Source: Raoultibacter phocaeensis
Lineage (GTDB): Bacteria > Actinomycetota > Coriobacteriia > Coriobacteriales > Eggerthellaceae
Direction: 5' to 3'
Assembly: GCF_901411515.1 (NCBI RefSeq)
Contig: NZ_CABDUX010000001.1
Location: forward strand, 1,054,001 to 1,118,000
Length of the DNA: 64,000 nucleotides
A program made the position numbers and the translations under genes. Below the pieces are notes generated by a model. It ran no database searches. It was not told where the DNA came from and saw only the letters and a program-made list of their open reading frames with translations. Of the stretch, positions 1 to 7,099 are shown one piece after another (within the stretch, counting starts at the first letter, position 1; every line of letters starts with the position of its first letter).

Positions 1-359
1 GAGACGCCCGTAACCATGAAGGCATCGAATCCAGCGCGCTTCATGCCCCCGGCAATGCGGCCTCCCATGCTCGAACGCGTATACCATTCATGATCGGCGA
101 ACGCGCCGATGCCCGTGATCTCGACGCGGGCGCCCGCCGTGGGAACGAGCGTGCCCGAAAGCGGATTGGCCGCAACGACGATGAGGTTTTCCGGGTCGAA
201 CGGCTTAACGGTTTTGTCTTCGCAGAAATCCCAGAACAGCGCGCTTGCCAGACCATGGCCGCCCAACCATTCCACATAGGGGTCTGATTCGATGATCCTG
301 ACTTCTTTGATTGTCAGATCGACATGCGCGATCTTTCCTGCCCAGCCTTTCGTCGCCAT
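1..359 (-). CDS. Aldehyde:ferredoxin oxidoreductase family (tungsten enzyme), N-terminal part, runs off the window
   Basis: The reading frame starts at ATG 359 on the minus strand and continues past base 1. The first residues read MATKGWAGKIAHVDLTIKE, followed by a GGHGLASALFWD segment, PENLIVVAANPLSGTLVPTAGR-like and SSMGGRIAGGMKRAGFDAFMV stretches. These match the N-terminal domain of aldehyde:ferredoxin oxidoreductases, which oxidise aldehydes to carboxylic acids (or the reverse) at a tungsten-bispyranopterin with a [4Fe-4S] cluster. The pterin and cluster cysteines lie outside the window, so substrate and activity cannot be judged. The start is only two bases after the stop of the upstream ferredoxin gene, so the two are co-transcribed and probably form one complex, as in AorAB-type enzymes. 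Confidence 0.85.
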   Translation of the reverse strand, partial: MATKGWAGKIAHVDLTIKEVRIIESDPYVEWLGGHGLASALFWDFCEDKTVKPFDPENLIVVAANPLSGTLVPTAGARVEITGIGAFADHEWYTRSSMGGRIAGGMKRAGFDAFMVTGV

Positions 360-361
360 AG

Positions 362-1054
362 CTATTCTTCCCCTTTCGTTACGACGTCGGTCTCGACGGC
401 GCTGTCGTAGACGCCCGCCACCTTGCCAACCGGTCGCAAGCCCGCCTGTTCGAGCGCCTCCCGTGGCGACTGCATGCCGGCGTCGTCGATGGGGAACATC
501 GCTCGGGCGTAATGCAGGCTCGTGCGAAGGTTGACCTCGTACCCGGCCTCCGTTTCGGGCATGTCTCGCGAAAACGCGATTGCGCACAGCGAGCAGGCGT
601 CGATGCAGGCTTGCTTTCCGCGCACGCCTCCCTCTTCCTTCCAGAAAGGCGTGTTCGTGCAGAGGTCGCACTTCAGCGCGATGCGTTTGTCGTAGTCGTA
701 AACGATGCGCGAGGGTGAGTACGTGCATGCCCGTATGCACAACTGGCATCCTGTGCACTTTTCCGCGTCGATGATGCGAACGCCCGATACGGGATCGACC
801 GTGAGCGCTTCGAAGCGGCAGGCGTCGACGCATGGCGCATTGGCGCACTGCTTGCACACGTACTGCTCGATGTCGTCGTCGGGGTAGGTGCCGAACACGT
901 TCTTCTTGATTTGAATCCTTGCATGCGAGAGATCGATTCCGCCCTCATGGGCCAAGGTGCACGCCATCATGCAGCTCATACAGCCCGAACACTTCTTTGT
1001 GTCGATGAGCAGGAAACCCTTTGACACGGGATACTGAACTGATTCGTCCGCCAT
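362..1054 (-). CDS. Four-cluster [4Fe-4S] ferredoxin subunit, electron partner of the aldehyde oxidoreductase
   Basis: A 230-residue cytoplasmic iron-sulfur protein of the HycB/NrfC/DmsB type. Four cysteine groups are visible in order: CSGCMSCMMAC near residue 22, CKQCANAPCVDAC, CTGCQLCIRAC, and a CDLC...C..AC group, enough for four [4Fe-4S] clusters. The frame is open 49 codons further upstream, but ATG 1054 (MADESVQYPVSKG) is chosen because a GGAAGAGAGG ribosome site lies just before it and the ferredoxin fold begins soon after. No signal peptide is seen. The gene directly precedes the aldehyde oxidoreductase gene with a two-base gap. It most likely carries electrons between that enzyme and a ferredoxin or membrane carrier. 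The match to the ferredoxin family is clear; the partner is inferred from position. Confidence 0.88.
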   Translation of the reverse strand: MADESVQYPVSKGFLLIDTKKCSGCMSCMMACTLAHEGGIDLSHARIQIKKNVFGTYPDDDIEQYVCKQCANAPCVDACRFEALTVDPVSGVRIIDAEKCTGCQLCIRACTYSPSRIVYDYDKRIALKCDLCTNTPFWKEEGGVRGKQACIDACSLCAIAFSRDMPETEAGYEVNLRTSLHYARAMFPIDDAGMQSPREALEQAGLRPVGKVAGVYDSAVETDVVTKGEE

Positions 1055-1376
1055 GATACCTCTCTTCCTTTCGTCTCCTTTAGCTGGGAACCCAGTGCAT
1101 ACAGTGTGCGCCCCGAACCACGTTGGGAAGCAAGGGGCCCGTTTATCCTGCTTCGGATACAGTGAGTGCATGCCTGCACGGATGGGCGGCGGCTGAGCCA
1201 AGAGAGAAAAACAAGCTGCAACCAGCTATTCCTCGAGAAGTTCGGGTATTGCCGCCCCTTTGTCCGACCGCGGAAGGCGACGTGATCCCGCATGAGGGAA
1301 ATGCAAACCGAGTTTGCTTTTTCGTGTGCGAGCATGCCTGATAATCCGTTGCGCAGACGGTGTTCGGGCGGCGTTG
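1055..1376. other. Intergenic leader of the aldehyde oxidoreductase operon
   Basis: No convincing gene is seen. The most structured element is a short dyad, GCAAAC-cga-GTTTGC at 1303-1317, followed by five T on the plus strand. Nothing is transcribed toward it on that strand, so it is better read as a possible operator for the operon on the minus strand than as a terminator. A weakly supported open frame on the plus strand (1123-1341) was not accepted. Confidence 0.4.
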
Positions 1377-1408
1377 GAAAAGCCCTGACGGCCGTTGGCC
1401 GCCAGGGC
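1377..1408 (-). terminator. Rho-independent terminator of the MerR gene
   Basis: On the minus strand a stem GCCCTGGCGGCC / GGCCGTCAGGGC with loop AAC is followed by TTTT. It sits about 20 bases after the stop of the MerR regulator and separates it from the ferredoxin/aldehyde oxidoreductase operon. Confidence 0.75.
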
Positions 1409-1428
1409 GAAAAGGTGCGGAAGGTAGG

Positions 1429-2280
1429 CTATTTCACAGGATAGAGCCCGTACCAGAGGTCGCCGGTAACCACGTTTCCCTTCGAGTCCTTTACGGTGAG
1501 CATGCTGCCGACCATGCGATGGAAAACCTGGCCGGCCAGCTCGAGGTTATTCTGCTTCAGGTATTCCAACGCGTTTCTCAGGCACGTTCCCGAAAAGCGG
1601 TAATCGCTGCTGGAAAGCGATTGGCTGTTCTCGTCGATGACGATGCCGGTGATGCAGGTCTTGGCGGGTATATGCAAAACCGCCCTGTGGTTGACGGGGA
1701 CGAGGAACGAATGCTCTTCCGATATGGCGAGCCCCATCCGATAGCTCCACTCGCTGCCGCTCGAATTCTCCATCACGTCGCGGTTCATGTAGTACACGGC
1801 GGGAATCTTCGCCGTCCACTCTTTCATGAGCTCCATCTCGTCGGGTCTGTTCAACAGCTTACCGTCGCGCTCGCACTCGAGGTAGAAGAAGCCCGGCACG
1901 TTGGTGAAAGAGTAGCTGGCCTGTCCGGGTTCAAGCGCCCCGAGGCACTTCTTCACCTCTTCGATCTCCCGCAGAGAAGCCTTCAAATACTGGATCTGCA
2001 ATCGTATTTCCTGCTCGCCCTGTACGTAGGCTTGGATTCTCGCTGCAATGCTGTCGTCTTGGCAGACTGCCGCCGCGTCCTGGATGCTCATCCCGATTTT
2101 CGACATGAAGCGAAGATCGTACAGCTGCGTGAAGCTCGACCCGGTAAACTTCCGGTGCCCTGAGTCCAGCACTTCGTAGCGCCGCTCTTTCAGATAGCGC
2201 TCGTAGTTGCGAATGGTGGTTGAGGACACGCCGAGGAACTGACAAATCTCCTTCATCCCGAACCTTGGTTTGACGTTCAC
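1429..2280 (-). CDS. MerR-family transcriptional regulator
   Basis: A 283-residue protein. Residues 8-75 carry the MerR winged helix-turn-helix (MKEICQFLGVSSTTIRNYERY, then a wing with RKF and the YDLRFMSKIGMSIQDA segment), followed by a coiled linker and a roughly 180-residue C-terminal domain with no visible metal-binding cysteine cluster. The C-terminal part could be a ligand-binding domain of the BmrR/GyrI kind, but this is not certain. The GTG start at 2280 is preferred because GAGGGGG lies eight bases before it; an ATG eight codons later is the alternative. The gene points toward the aldehyde oxidoreductase operon and probably controls it. A good terminator follows the gene, so it is transcribed separately. 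Confidence 0.82.
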   Translation of the reverse strand: MNVKPRFGMKEICQFLGVSSTTIRNYERYLKERRYEVLDSGHRKFTGSSFTQLYDLRFMSKIGMSIQDAAAVCQDDSIAARIQAYVQGEQEIRLQIQYLKASLREIEEVKKCLGALEPGQASYSFTNVPGFFYLECERDGKLLNRPDEMELMKEWTAKIPAVYYMNRDVMENSSGSEWSYRMGLAISEEHSFLVPVNHRAVLHIPAKTCITGIVIDENSQSLSSSDYRFSGTCLRNALEYLKQNNLELAGQVFHRMVGSMLTVKDSKGNVVTGDLWYGLYPVK

Positions 2281-2676
2281 GAAGAATGCCCCCTCAGGAA
2301 AGTGCGAATCAGCATCGATGTCCGTGGTTTACTAAAAAACCTGCTCGTATCCCAACGCTTCGTTAAGAGAAAAACAACCCTGTTTCATTGTAGTTGTGAC
2401 GCGCGCACGGTGTTCGGAAATTCAGCTCACGGTTGAACGGCATAGGCGAGCGGGGCGGTCAAGGTTCGAATTCGGCGAAGGGATCCGTTGGCGTCGACCC
2501 CCAAATACCGAGAAGAGAGGGAATTTCTCCTCGACACCCGCCGTGCTGCGCTGCGCAGGATCGGTTCAAAGCGCCTCTGGATTACTTCTCAACCGATTGG
2601 AAGTAGCGTCAGCGCACGGGGTTCGCTACACTGATTTCCATCACATCGGAAGCGTTTCGTGCGAAAAGGAGTTTGA
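2281..2676. other. Divergent intergenic region between the MerR gene and purE
   Basis: This 396-base gap must hold the promoters of merR (minus) and purE (plus). No tRNA, riboswitch or credible small gene is seen. A TACACT -10-like hexamer at 2627-2632 lies 45 bases before purE without a well-placed -35. The purE ribosome site AAAGGAG is at the right end. Confidence 0.4.
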
Positions 2677-3147
2677 ATGCCAGCTGAAGCCACTGCCCCG
2701 CTTGTCGGAATCATCATGGGATCGGAAAGCGATATGCCCGCCATGGAGCCGTGCATGAAGCAGCTCGAAGAGTTCGGAGTTCCTTACGAGGTGAAGGTGG
2801 CGAGCGCGCACCGCAAGCCCGCCGAAGTGCACGAATGGGCATCGACGGCGGTCGATCGCGGCATCCGCGTCATCGTTGCGGCGGCCGGCAAGGCGGCCCA
2901 TCTCGGGGGCGTCGTTGCGGCGTACACCCCGAATCCGGTCATCACCGTGCCCATGAAGACGAGCGATCTGGGCGGTCTCGATTCGCTCCTTTCCATGGTG
3001 CAGATGCCGAGCGGCGTGCCGGTTGCCTGCGTTGCCATCAACGGCGCGAAGAACGCGGCTATCCTCGCCGTGCAGATACTCGGTACCGGTTGCGACGAGG
3101 CGCGCCAGAAGATCGCCGACTTCAAAGCGGGTATGGCCGAGGCGTAG
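2677..3147 (+). CDS. purE: N5-carboxyaminoimidazole ribonucleotide mutase, purine biosynthesis
   Basis: A 156-residue cytoplasmic enzyme of class I PurE, which converts N5-CAIR to CAIR in de novo purine synthesis. The family landmarks are intact: GIIMGSESDMPAMEP near the N-terminus, the VASAHRKP loop with the substrate-contacting SAHR, AAGKAAHLGGVVAA, and the C-terminal GAKNAAILAVQIL helix. The length is usual for the family. The start ATG 2677 follows AAAAGGAGTTTGA. No other pur genes lie nearby, so purE stands alone here. It is followed 74 bases later by a large parS-centred palindrome that may also act as a transcript end. Confidence 0.96.
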   Translation: MPAEATAPLVGIIMGSESDMPAMEPCMKQLEEFGVPYEVKVASAHRKPAEVHEWASTAVDRGIRVIVAAAGKAAHLGGVVAAYTPNPVITVPMKTSDLGGLDSLLSMVQMPSGVPVACVAINGAKNAAILAVQILGTGCDEARQKIADFKAGMAEA

Positions 3148-3211
3148 GCTTTCGCCCCGCCCCGCGGGAAGCGTCTCCGCAGTGCGGCCGCCGCGAAATC
3201 CCGACCGTACT

Positions 3212-3245
3212 GCGAACGGATGTTTCACGTGAAACATCCGTTCGC
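3212..3245. other. parS: parS centromere site inside a 34-bp perfect palindrome
   Basis: The exact ParB-binding consensus TGTTTCACGTGAAACA is at 3221-3236. The symmetry continues on both sides (GCGAACGGA on the left, TCCGTTCGC on the right) to give a 34-bp perfect palindrome. ParB loading here would nucleate chromosome segregation. The extended arms go beyond what ParB needs and could form a hairpin after purE. Confidence 0.93.
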
Positions 3246-3413
3246 GTTTCAACCGGTTCTTCAACCGCCGCTGAAGGTATTATGGGGATTGATCCTTTGC
3301 CGATGTGGGAAAACTCCGTCAAATGAGATACTATGGCAATGCATTTGCGCAATCGAATGCTTAGAATTAGGTTTTCGGCGATTGAACAGTGGCAATGACG
3401 GACGGGATGGCGC

Positions 3414-4358
3414 GTGCAAGGGTCTTGGTTGGGCATCGGCATGATGGCTGTGGTGGTCATCGGCGGTGCCGTCATCGGATGCAAGCAAAGTGGAACGAAA
3501 TCGCAGCTTAAGGCTACGGTTCTTGCATTTGCGGCCTTGGCCGCCACCGTCGTCGCGTTTTGCGCGATCGTCATCGTCGCATCCCAGCGGTGGGCGGCCC
3601 CCGCCTGTGCGGTCGCGAGCATCATCGTGCCCCTTGCGGTGTACTTCATCACTATGGCCGTTTCGAAAAACCGGCGCAGCCGCGAATCGTCGCCTGTCCA
3701 AGGTACCCGAAGGTCGGTCAGCGGTGCATCCGGGGAGGCCCGTCGCGCCAACCAAGCGCACCAGCAGCCGCAGCCGAACCCGGCAATGCCGGAAACGCAG
3801 ATACTGTCAGCGGAGTGCGAAGACCCCGCTTTGCATGAAAGCGATGAGCTCCGCAGCGATCAGGGCGAGCACGCGCAGGAAGCCGAAGAGACCGCCTTCG
3901 GTACCGAGCCCGTCGAAGCGTTCGACGAATCGCCTGCGGCCAAGGAGCGGGAAGAGGAACCCGAGTCCGCCGCAGCGCCCGAACCCGAGGCCGAGCCCGC
4001 CGCAGAGCCCGAGCCCGTCGCAGAGCCCGAGCCCGTCGCAGAGCCCGAGCCCGTCGCTGCTCCCAAGCCCCCCGCCCCCACGGTGTTCGATCCTGCCAGC
4101 TACTTCGCCAAGGCCACGGTCTTGCGCGACAAGGGCCTGTTCGCGGTTGCCGCGAAGCTGTACGCCGAATGCGCCGAGCGCGCGGAAGACCGCACGACGG
4201 TGCGCAAGGCGTCCATCGAAGAGATCGCCTGCTATGTGAAAGCCGGCAAGCTCGATGAGGCCCAGCGCCGAGCGATCGAGCTGAAGGAGTCGGCCTCCGA
4301 TCTCACGGCAGTCGAAGCCATGAAGGTCGATGCCGTGTTGAGGATGGCGCCTCGATGA
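3414..4358 (+). CDS. Membrane-anchored protein with acidic Pro/Glu/Ala repeats and a C-terminal TPR-like domain
   Basis: A 314-residue protein with two or three hydrophobic segments within the first 85 residues, then a long low-complexity stretch rich in Glu, Pro and Ala (including three perfect copies of AEPEPV), and a helical C-terminal domain of about 90 residues beginning FDPASYFAKATVL. That last domain (YFAKA, KGLFAVAAKLYAECAE, EEIACYVKAGKLDEA) looks like tetratricopeptide helices and closely resembles the end of the protein at 31344-32543, so the two are paralogues. The start is GTG 3414; an internal ATG at 3441 is possible. The stop overlaps the ATG of the VanW gene (ATGA), so the genes are coupled. 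Function is unknown; a role in organising cell-surface assembly is only inferred from the neighbours. Confidence 0.7.
   Translation: MQGSWLGIGMMAVVVIGGAVIGCKQSGTKSQLKATVLAFAALAATVVAFCAIVIVASQRWAAPACAVASIIVPLAVYFITMAVSKNRRSRESSPVQGTRRSVSGASGEARRANQAHQQPQPNPAMPETQILSAECEDPALHESDELRSDQGEHAQEAEETAFGTEPVEAFDESPAAKEREEEPESAAAPEPEAEPAAEPEPVAEPEPVAEPEPVAAPKPPAPTVFDPASYFAKATVLRDKGLFAVAAKLYAECAERAEDRTTVRKASIEEIACYVKAGKLDEAQRRAIELKESASDLTAVEAMKVDAVLRMAPR
4002..4055 (+). repeat. Three perfect 18-bp tandem repeats in the linker of the TPR protein
   Basis: The unit GCAGAGCCCGAGCCCGTC occurs three times without mismatch at 4002-4019, 4020-4037 and 4038-4055. It encodes AEPEPV, so copy changes would only lengthen or shorten the linker and keep the frame. 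Confidence 0.9.
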
Positions 4359-5482
4359 GCGGAAAGCACGCAAAGCGCAAAACCGTGAGGCCGTCGGTTT
4401 CTTCCGCGCCTCGCGCCTCGTCTGCCTCCCGCGCCTCGGCGCCTCCCGTTTCGCGCGTCGCGGTGCCGACGGAGCCGAAGCCCGCAGCGCCGGTGCCTCT
4501 CCGAGCCGCCGGTGCCGCAGCGCCGGTCTCGCCCCGAGTGGCCGGCGCCTCTGCGCGATCCCCCAAACCCGTGCGTGGCCCCCGACCGTCGTGGCTTTTG
4601 GCCCCGCTCACGATCGCATGCAGCCTTTTCGTCGCCGCCGTCATGGCGTTCGGCAATCCCGTGTTATGGAAAACGGCCGATGAAACCATGGCTGATCAGT
4701 ATGCTGCAGGAACCGACGCGGACGATTATCAGTTCATCGATGAAGTGGTTGGCGAAGAGGGTAGCGCGGCCGATCTCGTCTGCCTCGGTGAATACAAAGC
4801 CATTTCGCAAGATGACGACCCCGACCGGGCGTCGAATATCGATTTGGCCGCCAAGGAGCTCGACGGCGTAGAGATCAAGCCCGATGAAACGCTTTCGGTC
4901 AACGAACTTTTCGGCGACACTTCGAAAGACGAGCGCTATCTCGTTACCTCGGTGGTTAACGGGACGACCATCGAGCAGGGGCGCGGCGGCGGTGTGTGCC
5001 AGGTTTCAACGGCGCTCTACATCGCGTCGCTTAAAGCAAATCTTGAAATAGTTGAGCGATACCCTCATACTATCGTGTGCGACTACGCTCCGATCGGCCT
5101 TGATGCAACGCTTGCCTACGGGCAGAAGGATCTGCGCATCAAGAATAACACCGATCAGAGCATGTTCGTCCGTGCGACGGCGCTCGGGCAGACGGTTGAG
5201 GTGAAGATTTACGGCGTGAAGGCGAGCGAGAACGAATCGATCGACGCCACATCGAAGATTATCGATCGTTTTGATGTGCCGGCCTCGGAGGTCTACATCG
5301 ATCCGAGTAAACTTGGGCTCGGTCCCGATGATCCCGTTACGTATTACGTGGCGGAATCGTATCGGGTGTTGTACCGCGATGGCGTGATGGTGTCGAACGA
5401 TCTGTTGTCGACCGATACGTATCAGGTTTCGGTGCAGTCCGATGTGCTGGTAGGGGAAGGCGGCGTCGACCCCTCAAAATAG
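4355..5482 (+). CDS. VanW-family membrane-anchored protein
   Basis: A 375-residue protein: a basic Ala/Ser/Pro-rich cytoplasmic tail of about 75 residues, one membrane helix (WLLAPLTIACSLFVAAVMAFG, about 79-99), then an extracellular VanW-like domain. The domain carries the family signature GRGGGVCQVSTALYIAS, followed by ERYPHTI and DATLAYGQKDLRIKNNTD. VanW domains occur in many Gram-positive cell-envelope proteins and their biochemical role is not settled. The start ATG overlaps the preceding stop by four bases. Position between a TPR membrane protein and a PRC-barrel protein suggests a small envelope operon. Confidence 0.82.
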   Translation: MSGKHAKRKTVRPSVSSAPRASSASRASAPPVSRVAVPTEPKPAAPVPLRAAGAAAPVSPRVAGASARSPKPVRGPRPSWLLAPLTIACSLFVAAVMAFGNPVLWKTADETMADQYAAGTDADDYQFIDEVVGEEGSAADLVCLGEYKAISQDDDPDRASNIDLAAKELDGVEIKPDETLSVNELFGDTSKDERYLVTSVVNGTTIEQGRGGGVCQVSTALYIASLKANLEIVERYPHTIVCDYAPIGLDATLAYGQKDLRIKNNTDQSMFVRATALGQTVEVKIYGVKASENESIDATSKIIDRFDVPASEVYIDPSKLGLGPDDPVTYYVAESYRVLYRDGVMVSNDLLSTDTYQVSVQSDVLVGEGGVDPSK

Positions 5483-5568
5483 TAAGCGCTGTCTGATCGC
5501 CGAGTTGATCAGCGAAGAGCTTGGGTGAAAGCAGGGCGGCGCGACGGCGCGGCTCGGAAAGGATGGGC

Positions 5569-6531
5569 ATGGAAACGAACGAATCGATTCTGACGAAGGG
5601 GGTCGTCTCCATCGACGATCGCAAGCAGGTCGGCAAGGTGAAGGGGGTCATCGTCGACTGCGACTCGTGCGGGGTGAGCCACTACATCATTTCGAGTTCG
5701 AGCACGAATTCCTCGCTCGTTCTTCCGTTCGAGAAATCTCTTGCCGTGGGCGATACGTTCATGACCATCCAAAGCCGCGATGATTTTCTCGCAACGACCG
5801 ATTTGACGGCACGCGGCGCTCTCGAGGACAATTTCGATCTGGTCGGCCTCGACGTTTACTCGCGCGCCGGCAGCCATTTGGGTGTTGTCAAAGGTTTCGA
5901 CATCGATACCGCGTTCGGCGGCATCACGAAAATCGATCTTGAGGACGGCGGCTCATTCGAGTCGGACAGCTACGTGTTCTTCGCGCGGGAATTCGTGTTT
6001 GTCGACGACGGCACGAAAACCGATGCCGACATTCGCTCTGCAGCGGCAAACGGCTCTGATGAGGAAGCCGAGGATTCGGCCCCTTTAGCTGAACCGGCCG
6101 ACGAAGAAGAGGCTGTCGAGCCGGATAACGCCGAAGCTGTCGAAGAGATCGAGCAAGGAGCCGACGAGGGTATGGTGGAGGTCGCCGAGGACGAGGCGGA
6201 AGAAGCCGAAATCGTCGATGAAGTGCTTGAACAAGGCGAAGAAGACGAGCTTGTTGAAGAACCCGTCGAGGATGGCGGGGTTGGCGAAGAGCCCGTCGAA
6301 GACGAGGCTGCTGAGGAAGCTGAAGCCGAAGAGGATCCCGCCGAAGAGGCTGAGGATGATCCCGATGCCGAGCTGCGTTCGTTTCTCGTGGGGAAGGTAC
6401 TCAACGAGCGCGTGGTAAGCCAAGATGGTTCGCTTGTGCTCGAAGCCGGTGAGGAAATCACCGAGCAGGTGTTCGCCGATGCTCAGAAATGCGATGCGGT
6501 ACTCTTGCTTACGATGAGTGTTGATGAATAG
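5569..6531 (+). CDS. PRC-barrel-like protein with a very acidic linker
   Basis: A 320-residue protein with no membrane segment or signal. Residues 1-150 look like one or two PRC-barrel folds (ILTKGVVSIDDRKQVGKVKGVIVDCDSCG, VGLDVYSRAGSHLGVVKGFDIDTAFGGITKI). A linker of roughly 130 residues is almost entirely Glu, Asp, Ala and Val. The last 55 residues (LVGKVLNERVVSQDGSLVL...LLLTMSVDE) form a small domain that recurs almost unchanged in the paralogue at 29995-30726. ATG 5569 is chosen because AAAGGA lies six bases before it and it aligns with the METN start of the paralogue; the frame is open from a TTG at 5521. A strong terminator follows. Function unknown. Confidence 0.72.
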   Translation: METNESILTKGVVSIDDRKQVGKVKGVIVDCDSCGVSHYIISSSSTNSSLVLPFEKSLAVGDTFMTIQSRDDFLATTDLTARGALEDNFDLVGLDVYSRAGSHLGVVKGFDIDTAFGGITKIDLEDGGSFESDSYVFFAREFVFVDDGTKTDADIRSAAANGSDEEAEDSAPLAEPADEEEAVEPDNAEAVEEIEQGADEGMVEVAEDEAEEAEIVDEVLEQGEEDELVEEPVEDGGVGEEPVEDEAAEEAEAEEDPAEEAEDDPDAELRSFLVGKVLNERVVSQDGSLVLEAGEEITEQVFADAQKCDAVLLLTMSVDE

Positions 6532-6559
6532 CAGCACGCTTGAGAGTTTATACGAATCG

Positions 6560-6595
6560 GTGCCCCGTTCCTATCGAGGAGCGGGGCACTTTTTT
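6560..6595 (+). terminator. Rho-independent terminator after the PRC-barrel gene
   Basis: The stem GTGCCCCG-T-TCC / GGA-G-CGGGGCAC with loop TATCGA is followed by six T. It closes the 3414-6531 operon. Confidence 0.93.
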
Positions 6596-6610
6596 GCGCA
6601 CAGGGAGCAC

Positions 6611-6645
6611 AGGAACACAGGGGGACGGTCCTTTTGTGTTCCTGT
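6611..6645 (+). repeat. GGGACGGTCC palindromic repeat, copy A
   Basis: AGGAACACA and TGTGTTCCT arms enclose GGGGGACGGTCCTTT. It is one of five copies in the window and is inverted with respect to copy B at 6706-6733. Confidence 0.88.
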
Positions 6646-6648
6646 CCT

Positions 6649-6697
6649 CTTGAAATGCCCTTTTTGCAACGTCGGCCTCGTCATGAGCGAGCACCAG
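6649..6697 (+). pseudogene. Captured 5' fragment of a zinc-ribbon (zf-TFIIB) gene
   Basis: Forty-nine bases encode MKCPFCNVGLVMSEHQ after CTTGAA. They correspond to the leader and first codons of the zinc-ribbon gene at 17715-18041 (MKCPLCNVNLVMSERQ), with only a handful of base differences. The fragment keeps the first CxxC but loses the second and the rest of the gene. It lies exactly between two inverted copies of the GGGACGGTCC repeat, so it appears to be a copied or captured remnant rather than a gene. Confidence 0.8.
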
Positions 6698-6705
6698 AAA
6701 AGAGA

Positions 6706-6733
6706 GCACAAAAGGACCGTCCCCCTGTGTTCC
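6706..6733 (-). repeat. GGGACGGTCC palindromic repeat, copy B (inverted)
   Basis: GCACAAAAGGACCGTCC followed by CCCTGTGTTCCC, the reverse complement of copy A apart from a few bases at its left end. Confidence 0.88.
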
Positions 6734-6834
6734 CATTCTCGCGTCAATCACGCGCCGACAACCCCTATATGAGGTAGGGGCATTCGCTATTTTCCACAGC
6801 AACATGGGAAAATGATGCCATTTGCTAATATTAT

Positions 6835-6885
6835 TGCTATACTTAACTTTAAGTTTAAGTTGAGTCAGACTTGGAAACTCAACTT
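6835..6885 (+). promoter_or_regulatory. Extended -10 promoter and leader hairpin of the giant adhesin gene
   Basis: TGCTATACT at 6835-6843 is a good extended -10 element in an AT-rich stretch; no clear -35 is seen at 17 bases. Directly downstream, AAGTTGAGT (6857-6865) and ACTCAACTT (6877-6885) form a perfect nine-base-pair stem. The same TGCTATACT is found before the second phase-variable surface gene (21159-21167). If used, this promoter starts transcription inside the earliest open frame and supports the start codon at 7100. Confidence 0.55.
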
Positions 6886-7099
6886 CACACGAGAGAACAT
6901 AACTGAAGAGAAAGTTGCAGACGTGCAAATCTCAGACGTGAAGATTGCGACGGCAATCTTGCTGGCCGTGTTCGGCATAGGGCTGTATTGGCGAACCAAC
7001 ATACGAGAAAACAGGTCTTCGAGACCCTCTGCATCTACAAAAAAGCGGGCGCATCGAGCGCCGGATCCGCGTTTCCGAACGGAGCACGTGCGCGCTCGC

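Noticed and set aside
1302-1322. Hairpin with T-run on the plus strand, looking like a terminator
   Set aside because: No plus-strand gene lies upstream to be terminated; more likely an operator for the minus-strand operon.
6812-7099. Extended N-terminus of the giant adhesin from ATG 6812
   Set aside because: The likely promoter (6835-6843) lies inside it, its sequence is AT-rich and unlike a signal peptide, and a normal signal peptide begins at 7100. A short hydrophobic run (VKIATAILLAVFGIGLYW) keeps a small doubt.
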